Source: Leminorella richardii (GTDB lineage Bacteria; Pseudomonadota; Gammaproteobacteria; Enterobacterales; Enterobacteriaceae). Taken from it: a DNA stretch of 64,000 nt. Shown piece by piece: positions 19,633-29,278 of this stretch; position 1 is the first letter of the stretch; each line of letters starts with the position of its first letter. The notes beneath the pieces were generated by a model, which saw only the letters and a program-made list of their open reading frames with translations, had not been told where the DNA came from and made no database searches. Location: assembly GCF_900478135.1 (NCBI RefSeq), contig NZ_LS483470.1, positions 186,001-250,000 of the forward strand, written 5' to 3'. Position numbers and translations under genes: made by a program.

Positions 19633-20067
19633 TTATTCTTCTTCATCTCTTAAAGGAACGATCAGCATATCGATATGGACAGTGTTGATAAGCTGACGAG
19701 CGGAAGACATCAGTTTGCTCCAGAAGTCCTGATGATGGCCGCACAGCACCAGATCGATGTCGTATTTCTTAATCGCATCAACCAGTACTTGGCCTAAATC
19801 ACCGCTGCCGCTCAGGGTTTCAGCGATAGGATAGCCCGCGTTTTGTGCCAGCTCTGTCAGCGCATCGTGGGTCTCTTCAGAGACGCGTTTTTGCATGTCG
19901 CCCATGTTAACGTCAATCAGCCCAGTGTACAGATCGGAGTAATTGACATCCACGTGGATCAGAGAAACCTTCGCATCGTAAGGCCGAGCCATTGATACCG
20001 CTTTCTCTACCAGAACGCTGCTTTCCGGGGAGAGGTCAACTGCAATCAGAATGTGTTTATATGCCAT
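19633..20067 (-). CDS. uspA: universal stress protein A
   Basis: Cytoplasmic stress protein induced in growth arrest. 144 residues, the E. coli length, starting [24 protein letters not shown] with the internal [13 protein letters not shown] and [17 protein letters not shown] stretches typical of UspA. In E. coli uspB lies next to uspA and pitA follows; here the 259-base gap to pitA has no open frame for uspB, so uspB is absent at this place. A GGAG lies just before the start. Confidence 0.98.
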   Translation of the reverse strand: MAYKHILIAVDLSPESSVLVEKAVSMARPYDAKVSLIHVDVNYSDLYTGLIDVNMGDMQKRVSEETHDALTELAQNAGYPIAETLSGSGDLGQVLVDAIKKYDIDLVLCGHHQDFWSKLMSSARQLINTVHIDMLIVPLRDEEE

Positions 20068-20284
20068 AAGAGAACTCCTTCTGTAGGATCCGCTAACTTC
20101 TTTAAATAAATAATAGCACCAGTGCGCCCGATGAAAGTGGTAGGTCGATCACAGCCTACGTGAACAATCACGGTATTGCACAATCTCATCGTCGCTTTGA
20201 ATATAAAGTAACGTGCTTTTGTTGGCTACCACTGTGTGGCTGATTGTTTAATTATTGTGACATTCCACGATTCAAACGCAAAAG

Positions 20285-20309
20285 AAAGGCCCGCCTAAGC
20301 GAGCCTTTC
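20285..20309 (-). terminator. intrinsic terminator of pitA
   Basis: On the minus strand AAAGGCTCGC/GCGGGCCTTT (one G-T pair) around TTAG, then TTTCTTTT, 18 bases after the pitA stop. Confidence 0.8.
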
Positions 20310-20326
20310 ACTAGAAGAATCATTGA

Positions 20327-21817
20327 TTAAATAATCTGTAGAGCAATCCAGTAAAGCCCGGAAGATAGGCCAACGGCGACCGGCAAGGTCAGTACCCAGG
20401 CCATAAAGATGCTTTTCACGGTTTTGCTTTGAACGCCGCCGCCGTCAACCAGCATGGTTCCGGCCACAGCTGAGGAAAGTACCTGTGTGGTGGATACTGG
20501 CATACCGGTATAGCTGGCAACGCCGATAGACACCGCTGCCGTTACCTGAGCCGAGACGCCCTGAGCGTAAGTCATTCCCTTCTTGCCAATTTTTTCACCG
20601 ATAGTGACGGCGACGCGGCGCCAGCCCACCATGGTACCCAGTGCGAGCGCCAGAGCAACGGAAACGATAATCCAGATAGGCGCGTACTCTACGGTGATCA
20701 GCAGGTCTGTGCGCAGGTCTTTAATGTAGGCTTTATCCTGTGACGTGGTTTCCGGCAGCTTGGTGACTTTTGCTGCGGTATCGGCAACGCACAGCAACAG
20801 ACGACGCAGCTGGCCGCGCTGTTCAGCAGGAAGCTGGTCGTAGCCCGTGATGCCTTCAATCATGCTCTTAGAGTGGCCGATGGCTACCAGAGAGCGGCTG
20901 CTGTCACAGTGATATTCTGTGGTCGAAGGGATTGCGGGCAGAGCGGCAGTATTCGTTTCTCCGACGATGTGTGGAATAGCATCGCGGTGCGTTTCATAGT
21001 ACTGCTCTAAGTGGGTCAGCGCATCGCGCGTGCGGGCAATGTCATAGCCGCTGGCGCTCATGTCGACCACGAAGCCAGCCGGAGCTACGCCGATAAGCAC
21101 CAGCATCAACAGACCAATACCTTTCTGACCGTCGTTCGCACCGTGGGAAAAGCTGACGCCGATAGCGGACAGGATCAGCATGATTCGGGTCCAGAACGGA
21201 GGCTTACGCTTGCCGTCCTTCTTTTCGCGCTGAGCAGGCGTCAGGTGAATGCGCTGACGCTTTTTGTTTCCGCTCCAGAAGCGACGAAGAACAAAGATCA
21301 TCGCCCCAGCAATAATCAGGCCGACCAGCGGAGATAGGATCAGTGACGCGAAAATCTGCAGCATTTTAGGAATGTTCAGCGCGTCAACGATAGAGGTATT
21401 GGTCACAATCGCGTTGGTGATGCCAATGCCGATAATAGAACCGATCAGCGTGTGGGAACTGGAAGCCGGAATGCCGAAATACCAAGTGCCTAGGTTCCAG
21501 ACGATGGCCGCGAGCAGAATAGAAAACATCATGGCTAGGCCATGTGTCGAATTTATGTTGAGCAAAAGGTCTGTTGGCAGAAGGTGGACAATCGCATAAG
21601 CAACGCTTAGTCCTCCCAACAGCACGCCAAGAAAGTTGAACACACCGGCCATTACGACAGCGAGCTGTTCACGCATAGCGCGGGTATAAATAACGGTCGC
21701 TACCGCGTTAGCTGTATCGTGAAAGCCGTTAATGGCTTCATAGAACAAAACGAACAGCAGCGCGAGACCCAGCATAAGGGCAGTGTGGAATTCTAGACCT
21801 GCAAATATGTTTAGCAT
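20327..21817 (-). CDS. pitA: low-affinity inorganic phosphate:H+ symporter Pit
   Basis: Inner-membrane transporter that takes up metal-phosphate complexes. 496 residues, close to E. coli PitA (499). Both halves carry the PiT signature: [18 protein letters not shown] in the N-terminal half and [16 protein letters not shown] in the middle, plus ten or so membrane helices split by a soluble loop (about 190-380). Placed between uspA and the divergent yhiN as in E. coli, which supports PitA over PitB. Confidence 0.95.
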   Translation of the reverse strand: MLNIFAGLEFHTALMLGLALLFVLFYEAINGFHDTANAVATVIYTRAMREQLAVVMAGVFNFLGVLLGGLSVAYAIVHLLPTDLLLNINSTHGLAMMFSILLAAIVWNLGTWYFGIPASSSHTLIGSIIGIGITNAIVTNTSIVDALNIPKMLQIFASLILSPLVGLIIAGAMIFVLRRFWSGNKKRQRIHLTPAQREKKDGKRKPPFWTRIMLILSAIGVSFSHGANDGQKGIGLLMLVLIGVAPAGFVVDMSASGYDIARTRDALTHLEQYYETHRDAIPHIVGETNTAALPAIPSTTEYHCDSSRSLVAIGHSKSMIEGITGYDQLPAEQRGQLRRLLLCVADTAAKVTKLPETTSQDKAYIKDLRTDLLITVEYAPIWIIVSVALALALGTMVGWRRVAVTIGEKIGKKGMTYAQGVSAQVTAAVSIGVASYTGMPVSTTQVLSSAVAGTMLVDGGGVQSKTVKSIFMAWVLTLPVAVGLSSGLYWIALQII

Positions 21818-22090
21818 AAACCTAACTGTCTGTAGTGGGAGGACGGGCGCATTATCAGCAGAATTGCGTTGGTGGAAAAGGGAAAATTCACTTTTTTTTC
21901 TCTTTTGCTAGCGGATTTACAGGCTTTTACAAAGGTAACGTATTGTTATCTTTACCAATAGTGAGAAACAAAAAGTGCATCTCTTCTGCAACGAAACTGT
22001 TTCTTGGCTGGTGCCCGCTGCGGCGGATCGCTACAATTCCGCCAAAGATCCGTCGTGTTGGCGTACGGATGAACAAAATGGAGTATCAGG

Positions 22091-23293
22091 GTGGCAGAGC
22101 GAGTAGATGCAGTAGTTATCGGTGCGGGAGCGGCGGGGCTTTTTTGTGCCGCTCAGGCGGGGCAGGCCGGAGTGAAGGTGGTGCTCGTTGATAACGGCAA
22201 AAAGCCTGGCCGCAAGATCCTGATGTCTGGCGGTGGTCGGTGCAATTTCACCAATATGTATGCTGACCATACAGCCTATCTGTCAAACAATCCGCACTTC
22301 TGTAAGTCTGCGCTGGCGCGTTATACCCAGTGGGACTTTCTTGATTTGGTAAACCGATATGGCATTGCCTGGCACGAAAAGTCGCTGGGGCAGCTGTTCT
22401 GTGACGAATCGGCGCAGGATATTGTCGATATGCTGCTTAGCGAATGCGAAAAGGGCAGCGTTGACTTTCGCCTGCGCAGCGAAATTCTGTCGGTGTCAAA
22501 AAGCGAGCGCGGCTTTTTGGTGCAAATGGCGAACGGCGAGATAGAAGCCGACTCTGTTGTTGTCGCAACAGGCGGACTGTCGATGCCGGGGCTGGGGGCA
22601 TCGCCTTTTGGCTACCGTTTGGCTGAGTCGTTTGGCATCCCAGTGCTGCCAACAAGAGCCGGTCTGGTTCCCTTTACGCTGCACAAGCCGCTGCTGACTC
22701 AGCTTGAGACGCTGGCGGGCGTTTCTGTTCCAGTTGTTGTAACGGTGCCGGATGGAACCAGTTTCAAAGAAAGCCTGCTGTTTACTCATCGCGGCCTGTC
22801 TGGCCCGGCTATTTTGCAGGTCTCTAGCTACTGGCAGGGAGGTGAGACCGTGTCGATTAACCTGCTGCCAGACCTCGATGTCGATGACTTCTTCCAGCGT
22901 TCGCGAGAAGAGCACCCGAATCAGAGTGTGAAAAATACTTTAGCCCGCTGCCTGCCAAAGCGGCTGGTAGAGTGCCTACAGGCGCTGGATATTGTTCCAG
23001 ACGTCGCACTTAACCAGCTTTCTGCCGTTCGTCGACAGGCGCTTGTCGAAACCCTGACGGACTGGCGCATCCAGCCCAACGGTACTGAAGGTTATCGTAC
23101 GGCGGAGGTCACGCTGGGTGGTGTAGATACTGACGCGCTGTCGTCCAAGACGATGGAGGCTACGAAGGTGCCTGGACTTTACTTTATTGGTGAAGTGGTG
23201 GACGTTACCGGCTGGCTTGGAGGATACAACTTCCAGTGGGCATGGAGCTCTGCATGGGCCTGCGCGCAGTCGCTGGCTCAGAAATCCGGTTAA
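22091..23293 (+). CDS. yhiN: FAD-dependent flavoprotein YhiN (HI0933 family)
   Basis: Predicted cytoplasmic NAD(P)/FAD-dependent oxidoreductase of unknown substrate. 400 residues. Dinucleotide-binding GAGAAGLFCA near the N-terminus, the family motif GRKILMSGGGRCNFTN, and C-terminal GLYFIGEVVDVTGWLGGYNFQWAWSSG-type ending. Start GTG 22091 after a purine-rich stretch (GTATCAGG). Divergent from pitA, as in E. coli. Confidence 0.95.
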   Translation: MAERVDAVVIGAGAAGLFCAAQAGQAGVKVVLVDNGKKPGRKILMSGGGRCNFTNMYADHTAYLSNNPHFCKSALARYTQWDFLDLVNRYGIAWHEKSLGQLFCDESAQDIVDMLLSECEKGSVDFRLRSEILSVSKSERGFLVQMANGEIEADSVVVATGGLSMPGLGASPFGYRLAESFGIPVLPTRAGLVPFTLHKPLLTQLETLAGVSVPVVVTVPDGTSFKESLLFTHRGLSGPAILQVSSYWQGGETVSINLLPDLDVDDFFQRSREEHPNQSVKNTLARCLPKRLVECLQALDIVPDVALNQLSAVRRQALVETLTDWRIQPNGTEGYRTAEVTLGGVDTDALSSKTMEATKVPGLYFIGEVVDVTGWLGGYNFQWAWSSAWACAQSLAQKSG

Positions 23294-23324
23294 GGTAACC
23301 GTATTTAAATAAAGAAAGAGTCGT

Positions 23325-23591
23325 CTATCTTAGCTGGCTGTCTTTACTGCCCCGACGGTTGTAGCCAGCGATGTGCTGATGCTTTTTGTCCAGCTTCTGC
23401 TGGCAAGTGATGCAGTACTGTACGCCGGGAAGCGCAACTCGGCGTGCCTGAGGGATCTCTTCCCCGCATTCCAGACAGTAGTGGGCGCTTTCCCCATCGT
23501 GGAGCTGTGCACGTGCTTTCGCGACAGCGTCGGAAATCGTACTGTCGATTTGATCCTGTACGGCGCCGTCGGCGACCCATCCGCTTGCCAT
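23325..23591 (-). CDS. ybiI: DksA/TraR-type C4 zinc-finger protein YbiI
   Basis: 88 residues, the E. coli YbiI length. Four cysteines in CxxC-17-CxxC arrangement (YCLECGEEIPQAR…YCITCQQ) form a DksA-type zinc finger, and the ending GYNRRGSKDSQLR is diagnostic. It lacks the coiled-coil tip of DksA, so it cannot act as full DksA. The role is unknown. It is convergent with yhiN, 31 bases apart; in E. coli ybiI lies elsewhere. Confidence 0.93.
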   Translation of the reverse strand: MASGWVADGAVQDQIDSTISDAVAKARAQLHDGESAHYCLECGEEIPQARRVALPGVQYCITCQQKLDKKHQHIAGYNRRGSKDSQLR

Positions 23592-23778
23592 TAGTTTTCC
23601 TCCGTATAGGCTTCGTAATGTGAGAAAAAGCTATCTTCTCTTCTTCTACTACTATGGCGTCATTTTATGACCGTGCAAGACATGTGGTTAATTCACACAC
23701 TTTTTGTTTTTTATCCATATGATATTTAATGGAAAATAAAAATAATCGCGCTTTCTTCATTTTTGTGTAAAAAAGAGC

Positions 23779-23808
23779 TTTACAGGTGATATTGATAATG
23801 ATTATTAT
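23779..23808 (+). promoter_or_regulatory. ryhB promoter
   Basis: TTTACA at 23779-23784 and TATTAT at 23803-23808 are spaced by 18 bases, putting transcription start near 23815. The Fur box overlaps the spacer and -10. Confidence 0.6.
23788..23806 (+). promoter_or_regulatory. Fur box controlling ryhB
   Basis: GATATTGATAATGATTATT matches the 19-base Fur consensus GATAATGATAATCATTATC at 16 positions by eye. It overlaps the -10 of the RyhB gene, the position expected for repression by iron-bound Fur. Confidence 0.85.
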
Positions 23809-23814
23809 TTCCAT

Positions 23815-23915
23815 GTTTTCAAGGGGCGGTCAACATGTCCACCTCGGGAAAGCACGACATTGCTCACATTGCTTCCAGTGTTTATTTTAGCCAGCCTACG
23901 TGCTGGCTTTTTTTT
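23815..23915 (+). ncRNA. ryhB: RyhB iron-responsive small RNA
   Basis: Base-pairs with mRNAs of iron-using proteins when iron is low, helped by Hfq. The core at 23850-23878 (AAAGCACGACATTGCTCACA, then TTGCTTCCAG) is identical to E. coli RyhB as I know it. It is followed by a U/A-rich Hfq-type segment and the RyhB terminator (AGCCAGC/GCTGGCT then T8, 23889-23915). A Fur box and promoter lie directly upstream. The 5' part (23815-23845) differs from E. coli, as usual among relatives. The 5' end is an estimate. In E. coli ryhB lies near yhhX/yhhY; here it is between ybiI and btsS. Confidence 0.95.
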
Positions 23916-24025
23916 ATCCAGAGGGACCCGTCAGGTTTTGGCTGCTCTATGTCGGTATTTGCCGAGGTGCAACAGGTTAATGTTACAATGGCGCGGTTGC
24001 ACTTTTGGCTCAGAGACGACCCCCT

Positions 24026-25771
24026 ATGGATATCAGTCAGACCGATCTTATTCTTTCTTTGCTACAGCAGATGTGTGTGTATCTGGTCATTGCCTACCTG
24101 CTGAGCAAAACGCCGCTGTTTATTCCTCTGATGCAGGTCACCATCCGGCTGCCCCACAAGCTGCTCTGTTATTTTACCTTTTCCATGTTTTGCATCATGG
24201 GCACCTACTTTGGCCTACAGATTGACGACTCTATTGCTAATACGCGGGCGATGGGGGCAGTGCTCGGAGGCGTGCTTGGCGGGCCTTCCGTTGGCTTTTT
24301 TGTTGGCTTGACGGGCGGGTTGCACCGCTACTCTATGGGGGGAATGACAGCGACAGCCTGTATGCTGTCTACTATTGTTGAAGGTCTGGTTGGCGGCCTG
24401 CTGCATCGCTATCTGGTTCGCCATAACCGCATGGATCTTCTGTTTCAGCCTCTAACCGTTGCTGCGATTACGCTGTTTGCCGAAGGGCTACAGATGCTGA
24501 TTATTTTGCTAGTAGCGAGGCCGTTTTCGCAGGCGGTACATCTGGTAAACGACATTGCGCTGCCGATGATGATTACTAATACCGTTGGCGCAGCGATGTT
24601 TATGCGCATTCTTCTCGACCGACGGGCGATTTTTGAAAAGTACACTACCGCCTTCTCCGCTAAGGCACTGCAAATAGCCGCTCGATCGGAAGGGGTTCTG
24701 CGAGCCGGATTCGATCAGAAAAACAGTATGCGGGTTGCCCAAATCCTCTATGAAGAGCTGGGCGTCGGGGCGGTGGCTATTACCGATCGGGAAAAGCTGC
24801 TGGCCTTTATCGGCATTGGTGCAGACCACCACCTGCCGGGCACACCGATTACCTCTCACCATACTCACAAGGCGATAGAGAACAATCAGGTTGTTTATGC
24901 TGACGGCAATGAAGTGCCTTACGCTTGTTCAATCAATTCGGGCTGTAAGCTGGGCTCTACGCTAGTGATTCCGCTGCGTGGTGCAGAAAAAACCGTGATT
25001 GGCACCATTAAGCTTTATGAACCCAAGAGTAAGCTGTTTTCCTCAATTAACCGCACGCTAGGTGAGGGCATTGCCCACCTGCTGTCGGCACAGATCCTGA
25101 CCGGTACGCTGGATCACCAAAAACAACTGCTCTCACAGTCAGAAATCAAGCTGCTGCACGCGCAGGTTAACCCTCACTTTTTGTTTAACGCGCTTAACAC
25201 CTTGTCGGCGGTTATTCGCAAAGACCCAGACCGGGCGCGTGGCCTGGTGCTTTCGCTATCCACCTTTTTCCGTAAAAACCTTAAGCGCAGCAACGATGAG
25301 GTTAGCCTGAGCGACGAGATGGAGCATATCAACGCCTATCTGGAGATAGAGAAGGCGCGTTTTGCCGATCGCCTAACTGTGGATATCGATATTTCCCCTG
25401 CCCTCGGGCCGCTGCTGTTACCGGCGTTTTCTCTTCAGCCAATTGTTGAGAATGCGATTAAGCACGGTACATCGCAAATGCTGAGCGAAGGGCATATCTG
25501 TATCAGAGGCTACGGCGACAGCTCGCAGATGCGCCCGGCGCTGGTGTTGGTGGTTGAAGACAACGCAGGCCTGTACCAGCCAAGGCCAAACGGTGACGGG
25601 CTGGGCATGAATCTAGTCGATCGGCGCATTAAAGCACGATACGGCTATGAGTACGGCATTACTGTTGAGAGTGAGCCAGACCGCTTTACGCGAGTGGTTA
25701 TTCGACTGCCGGCGCTAGGGCGCGATGATGTCATAGACGACCTAATGTCTGAGCGGGTAGAGGCACAGTAG
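24026..25771 (+). CDS. btsS: sensor histidine kinase BtsS (LytS/YehU family)
   Basis: High-affinity pyruvate sensor kinase in the inner membrane. 581 residues from ATG 24026 (MDISQTDLILSLLQQM), which matches the family start; an in-frame TTG at 24005 is less likely. The N-terminal 5TM-LYT domain (about 1-200, with GGVLGGPSVGFFVGLTGGLHRYSMG-like sequence) is followed by a GAF domain (about 220-350), the His-kinase region with LLHAQVNPHFLFNALNT (phospho-accepting His), the N box PIVENAIKHG and the G box GDGLGMNLVD. In E. coli the response-regulator gene btsR overlaps its end; here none follows. Its leader starts about 110 bases after the RyhB terminator. Confidence 0.95.
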   Translation: MDISQTDLILSLLQQMCVYLVIAYLLSKTPLFIPLMQVTIRLPHKLLCYFTFSMFCIMGTYFGLQIDDSIANTRAMGAVLGGVLGGPSVGFFVGLTGGLHRYSMGGMTATACMLSTIVEGLVGGLLHRYLVRHNRMDLLFQPLTVAAITLFAEGLQMLIILLVARPFSQAVHLVNDIALPMMITNTVGAAMFMRILLDRRAIFEKYTTAFSAKALQIAARSEGVLRAGFDQKNSMRVAQILYEELGVGAVAITDREKLLAFIGIGADHHLPGTPITSHHTHKAIENNQVVYADGNEVPYACSINSGCKLGSTLVIPLRGAEKTVIGTIKLYEPKSKLFSSINRTLGEGIAHLLSAQILTGTLDHQKQLLSQSEIKLLHAQVNPHFLFNALNTLSAVIRKDPDRARGLVLSLSTFFRKNLKRSNDEVSLSDEMEHINAYLEIEKARFADRLTVDIDISPALGPLLLPAFSLQPIVENAIKHGTSQMLSEGHICIRGYGDSSQMRPALVLVVEDNAGLYQPRPNGDGLGMNLVDRRIKARYGYEYGITVESEPDRFTRVVIRLPALGRDDVIDDLMSERVEAQ

Positions 25772-25879
25772 TGAAAAAAAATCACCTATGGGAACCTTAC
25801 GTATAAAAGCGAAAAGAGGGTTGATTTTTTCAGCGCCTATGCGGCTAAATGGGCGCTCTATTTAGCCGGAGCTTTTTGC

Positions 25880-26413
25880 GTGACGCTTGACCACGTTATC
25901 CAGATGACCATGAACTTTGTGCGCGACCACCAGGCTTGGGGGCCGCCAATTGTTTTTTTCTTGGCGTTTGGAGAGTCGATTGCGTTTCTGTCGCTGCTTA
26001 TTCCTGCGACAGTTATTCTGCTGGGTGTTGGCGCGATTATTGGGGAAAGCGGCATCGGATTTTGGTCTATGTGGCTCGGCGCCTGCGCTGGGGCATTTTT
26101 TGGTGACTGGGTGTCCTACTGGCTCGGCTGGCGCTATAAAGAGCGCGTTGCTCACGTTTGGCCACTGTCGCGCAATCCTAATCTGTTAGTTCGAGGTCAG
26201 CATTTTTTTGAGCGCTGGGGCGCGCCCGGCGTTTTCATTGGCCGTTTTTTCGGCCCGCTGAGAGCCACGGTGCCTTTAGCCGCGGGCGTGTGCAATATGC
26301 CGCTTCGCTCTTTTCAGGTTGTGAATCTACTGTCTGCGATGCTGTGGGGATTCGTCATGCTGGCGCCTGGCGCGTTTGGACTTCAGTGGGCGCTGCATTA
26401 TCTGCGTTTTTAA
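25880..26413 (+). CDS. DedA-family membrane protein
   Basis: 177-residue inner-membrane protein with about four membrane helices and re-entrant loops. DedA signature: FFGDWVSYWLG and the FIGRFFGPLRATVPLAAG arginine/proline motif. DedA proteins support membrane potential and undecaprenyl-phosphate or phospholipid recycling; the specific paralogue (YabI- or YohD-like) is not certain. The start is GTG 25880 with CCGGAG about 9 bases upstream. It takes the place after btsS where btsR would be expected, 108 bases on. Confidence 0.88.
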   Translation: MTLDHVIQMTMNFVRDHQAWGPPIVFFLAFGESIAFLSLLIPATVILLGVGAIIGESGIGFWSMWLGACAGAFFGDWVSYWLGWRYKERVAHVWPLSRNPNLLVRGQHFFERWGAPGVFIGRFFGPLRATVPLAAGVCNMPLRSFQVVNLLSAMLWGFVMLAPGAFGLQWALHYLRF

Positions 26414-26530
26414 CGCCGCGTTGCTGCATATTTTGCGGGAAACCTTCCAGTTACAATTAAATCATTCTGGACATTCATACAGTATTTCCTTACTTTTACC
26501 AGCTAGACGAAATAGGCAACCGGAGGCTTG

Positions 26531-28039
26531 GTGGAAAACAGCTTAACGATCGCGATCGGCGCAGCGCTGGCGGGGTTTGTCGCTGCATTGCTGATATCGA
26601 TGCTGGTGAATCAACGTTCGCGCCTGCGGCTAGAAAATCAGCTTGAGCTGCAGGCGGCTCAGCTTGAGCAAAGCCTGAGTGAAAGGGCTGAACTCCGAGC
26701 CGAAAAAGAGTTAATGCAGAAAGTGCAGCAGGAGCAGCAGATAGAGCTTCGCAACGTGCACGCCCATTTGGCTGCCGCTCAGGAAAAGGCTCAACAGCAG
26801 GCGCTGTGGCATGAAGAGTGTGAGCGTCTGAATCAGGAGCTTCGAGGGCTGCAAAGCGTTAACAGCGTGCTGGAGGCGGAACTGAGGGAAATGTCGACCC
26901 GCCTTGAGGAAACGAGATTTGCCGCTGAAGAAAAGCAGCGACTGTTGATTAACAGCGAACAGCGCCTAACGGTACAGTTTGAAAACCTGGCTAATCGCAT
27001 ATTTGAGCAGAGCGGGCGCAAAGTTGATGAACAAAACCGACAAAGTCTGGATCGGCTTTTACTGCCGCTGAGCGAACAGCTGGAAGGCTTTCGCCGTCAG
27101 GTGCAGGAAAACTACGGTCAGGAATCCCGAGAGCGCCACACGCTTACCCATGAAATTCGCCATCTGCAACAGCTTAACGCTCAAATGGCGCAGGAAGCCC
27201 TTAACCTGACCAAAGCCCTGAAGGGGGATAACAAAACCCAAGGTAACTGGGGGGAGGTAGTGCTTGCCCGAGTGCTGGAGGCTTCAGGTCTCCGGGAGGG
27301 TTATGAATATCAGACTCAGGTCAGCCTGCAAAATGAAGGGGGCAACCGCCAACAGCCAGACGTTATCGTCAGGCTGCCGCAGAATAAAGACGTGATTATC
27401 GATGCGAAGATGTCGCTGGTCAGCTATGAGCGCTACTTCAATAGTGACGACGATCAGGAACGCATGCAGGCACTGCATGAACACATTGCATCGATTCGTT
27501 CCCACATTCGACTGCTTAGCCGGAAAGACTATCATCAGCTGCCCGGGCTTCGCTCTCTGGATTATGTGCTAATGTTTATTCCCGTTGAGCCCGCTTTCCT
27601 GTTGGCTATCGACAGACAGCCCGAATTGATTAGTGAAGCGCTGCAAAATAACATTATGCTGGTAAGCCCAACAACACTGCTGGTGGCCTTAAGGACCATT
27701 GGCAACCTTTGGCGCTATGAGCACCAAAGCCAGAATGCGCAGCAGATTGCCGAACGAGCGGCTAAGCTGTATGACAAAGTCCGGCTGTTTGTTGACGATA
27801 TGGCAGCGCTGGGTGGAAGCTTGGAAAAGGCGCAGAGCAGCTATCGGCAGGCGACAAATCGACTGTCTGAGGGACGGGGCAACGTTCTGGGGCAGGTAGA
27901 AAGCTTTCGATCTCTAGGCGTGGAGGTTAAGCGGCCAATAAGCGCAGAGCGACTTAAATCCCCTTCTGAGGATGAGTTACCGGATATATCGGATAGCCAG
28001 AATGCACTGGAAGATTCTTCCAATATTGAGCGGATTTAA
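26531..28039 (+). CDS. rmuC: DNA recombination protein RmuC
   Basis: Limits inversions at short inverted repeats in E. coli; predicted nuclease-like. 502 residues. An N-terminal membrane anchor (about 7-28) is followed by a long coiled coil (about 30-170) and the RmuC domain with ALKGDNKTQGNWGEVVLARVLE, QPDVIVRLPQ and VIIDAKMSLVSYERYF (PD-(D/E)xK-like core). The start is GTG 26531 (GGAGG just upstream) in preference to TTG 26528, which would sit too close to that site. Upstream of ubiE as in E. coli. Confidence 0.95.
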   Translation: MENSLTIAIGAALAGFVAALLISMLVNQRSRLRLENQLELQAAQLEQSLSERAELRAEKELMQKVQQEQQIELRNVHAHLAAAQEKAQQQALWHEECERLNQELRGLQSVNSVLEAELREMSTRLEETRFAAEEKQRLLINSEQRLTVQFENLANRIFEQSGRKVDEQNRQSLDRLLLPLSEQLEGFRRQVQENYGQESRERHTLTHEIRHLQQLNAQMAQEALNLTKALKGDNKTQGNWGEVVLARVLEASGLREGYEYQTQVSLQNEGGNRQQPDVIVRLPQNKDVIIDAKMSLVSYERYFNSDDDQERMQALHEHIASIRSHIRLLSRKDYHQLPGLRSLDYVLMFIPVEPAFLLAIDRQPELISEALQNNIMLVSPTTLLVALRTIGNLWRYEHQSQNAQQIAERAAKLYDKVRLFVDDMAALGGSLEKAQSSYRQATNRLSEGRGNVLGQVESFRSLGVEVKRPISAERLKSPSEDELPDISDSQNALEDSSNIERI

Positions 28040-28138
28040 CAAAAAAGAGTTATTGGTGGGTATGTTTCAGAGTGTTTCTGGTAGACTAAATCGATTCACG
28101 GAAATTTATAGCATTTATTAAACCTTCAGGCGTTAAAA

Positions 28139-28894
28139 ATGATGAACGATCCGCAGGAAACCACGCACTTCGGCTTCCAAACCGTAAATAAAGACGACAA
28201 GGCCAGTATGGTGGCTAACGTCTTTCACTCCGTCGCTTCCAAGTACGATCTGATGAACGATTTGATGTCATTTGGCATCCATCGCGTTTGGAAACGTTTT
28301 ACCATCGACTGTAGCGCTGTACGTGAAGGTCAGAAAGTGCTCGATCTGGCGGGCGGTACTGGCGATCTGACGGCAAAATTTTCCCGCATGGTCGGTGAAA
28401 AAGGCAGCGTTGTTCTGGCGGACATCAACGACTCTATGCTGAAGATGGGGCGTGAAAAGCTGCGCAACATGGGCATTGTGGGTAACGTGAATTACGTTCA
28501 GGCTAACGCGGAAGCGCTGCCGTTCCCTGATGACTATTTTGACTGTATCACTATCTCTTTTGGCCTGCGTAATGTGACCGAGAAAGACAAGGCGCTGCGT
28601 TCAATGTTCCGCGTGCTGAAGCCGGGCGGGCGTTTGCTAGTGCTGGAGTTTTCCAAGCCTAACGCCAAAGTGCTCAATTCGGCCTATGATGCCTATTCGT
28701 TCCATATTTTGCCGAAAATTGGCGAGTGGATAACTCGCGACGCAGACAGCTATCGCTATCTGGCTGAGTCTATCCGTATGCACCCCGATCAGGAAACCCT
28801 GAAGGGCATGATGCTGGAAGCTGGATTCGACAGCGTGGACTACTTTAATCTGACGGGCGGCATAGTTGCGCTGCATCGCGGCTACAAGTATTAA
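28139..28894 (+). CDS. ubiE: ubiquinone/menaquinone C-methyltransferase UbiE
   Basis: SAM-dependent C-methylation step in both ubiquinone and menaquinone synthesis. 251 residues, as in E. coli. SAM motif [11 protein letters not shown], then [20 protein letters not shown] and [17 protein letters not shown]. It starts a ubiE-ubiJ-ubiB group, though a 384-base gap separates it from ubiJ here. Two tandem ATG codons; the first is annotated. Confidence 0.98.
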   Translation: MMNDPQETTHFGFQTVNKDDKASMVANVFHSVASKYDLMNDLMSFGIHRVWKRFTIDCSAVREGQKVLDLAGGTGDLTAKFSRMVGEKGSVVLADINDSMLKMGREKLRNMGIVGNVNYVQANAEALPFPDDYFDCITISFGLRNVTEKDKALRSMFRVLKPGGRLLVLEFSKPNAKVLNSAYDAYSFHILPKIGEWITRDADSYRYLAESIRMHPDQETLKGMMLEAGFDSVDYFNLTGGIVALHRGYKY

Positions 28895-29278
28895 TACTGC
28901 TGCCTGATTGATAAGCACCGAAACGCTACGCGGCGTCCTGTTTTATACGGAGTCGCATAGCGTTCATTAACGGTTTTAGTATTAACAAGCTGGCTGTCTT
29001 TTTGTTTGTTTCATTATTGTTAAGTTTTTTTATGCTGTAGCATAATGTGACTGTACAGAATAACTCGTTAATAAAAATGATGTTTTTCTCTTTTTCCACG
29101 CCGTACATTTTCTGTATGAAAGTAACGCCCGCTGTACTCCTACACCATTCATGATTACTATGGCTCAATGAAATTGATATTTCAGACAGCGCCTTTTGTC
29201 TTGATCTCTTGCCCTTTAATGGCGGAGGTATAGACGGACATGGCGAGGTTTGAACGGTTTTTCTGACAAGGGATCGCT
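28895..29278. other. 384-base gap between ubiE and ubiJ
   Basis: Just after ubiE an imperfect inverted repeat (AACGCTACGCG 28922-28932 and CGCATAGCGTT 28954-28964) may end ubiE transcripts. At 29030-29045 TTATGCT-GT-AGCATAA is a perfect palindrome, more like a protein-binding site. The middle is AT-rich. An 80-codon minus-strand frame (28926-29168) has no coding look. The gap suggests ubiJ has its own promoter here. Confidence 0.45.

Noticed and set aside
19397..19696. 99-codon plus-strand frame in the AT-rich gap
   Set aside because: Codon use is poor, there is no good ribosome-binding site, and the 3' end runs antisense through the uspA terminator and the end of uspA.
23835..24225. Two overlapping plus-strand frames over ryhB and the btsS start
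   Set aside because: They cover the RyhB RNA, its terminator and the out-of-frame btsS start; the btsS frame clearly codes.
28926..29168. 80-codon minus-strand frame after ubiE
   Set aside because: Lysine/asparagine-rich chance frame in AT-rich DNA with no family resemblance, overlapping an inverted repeat.
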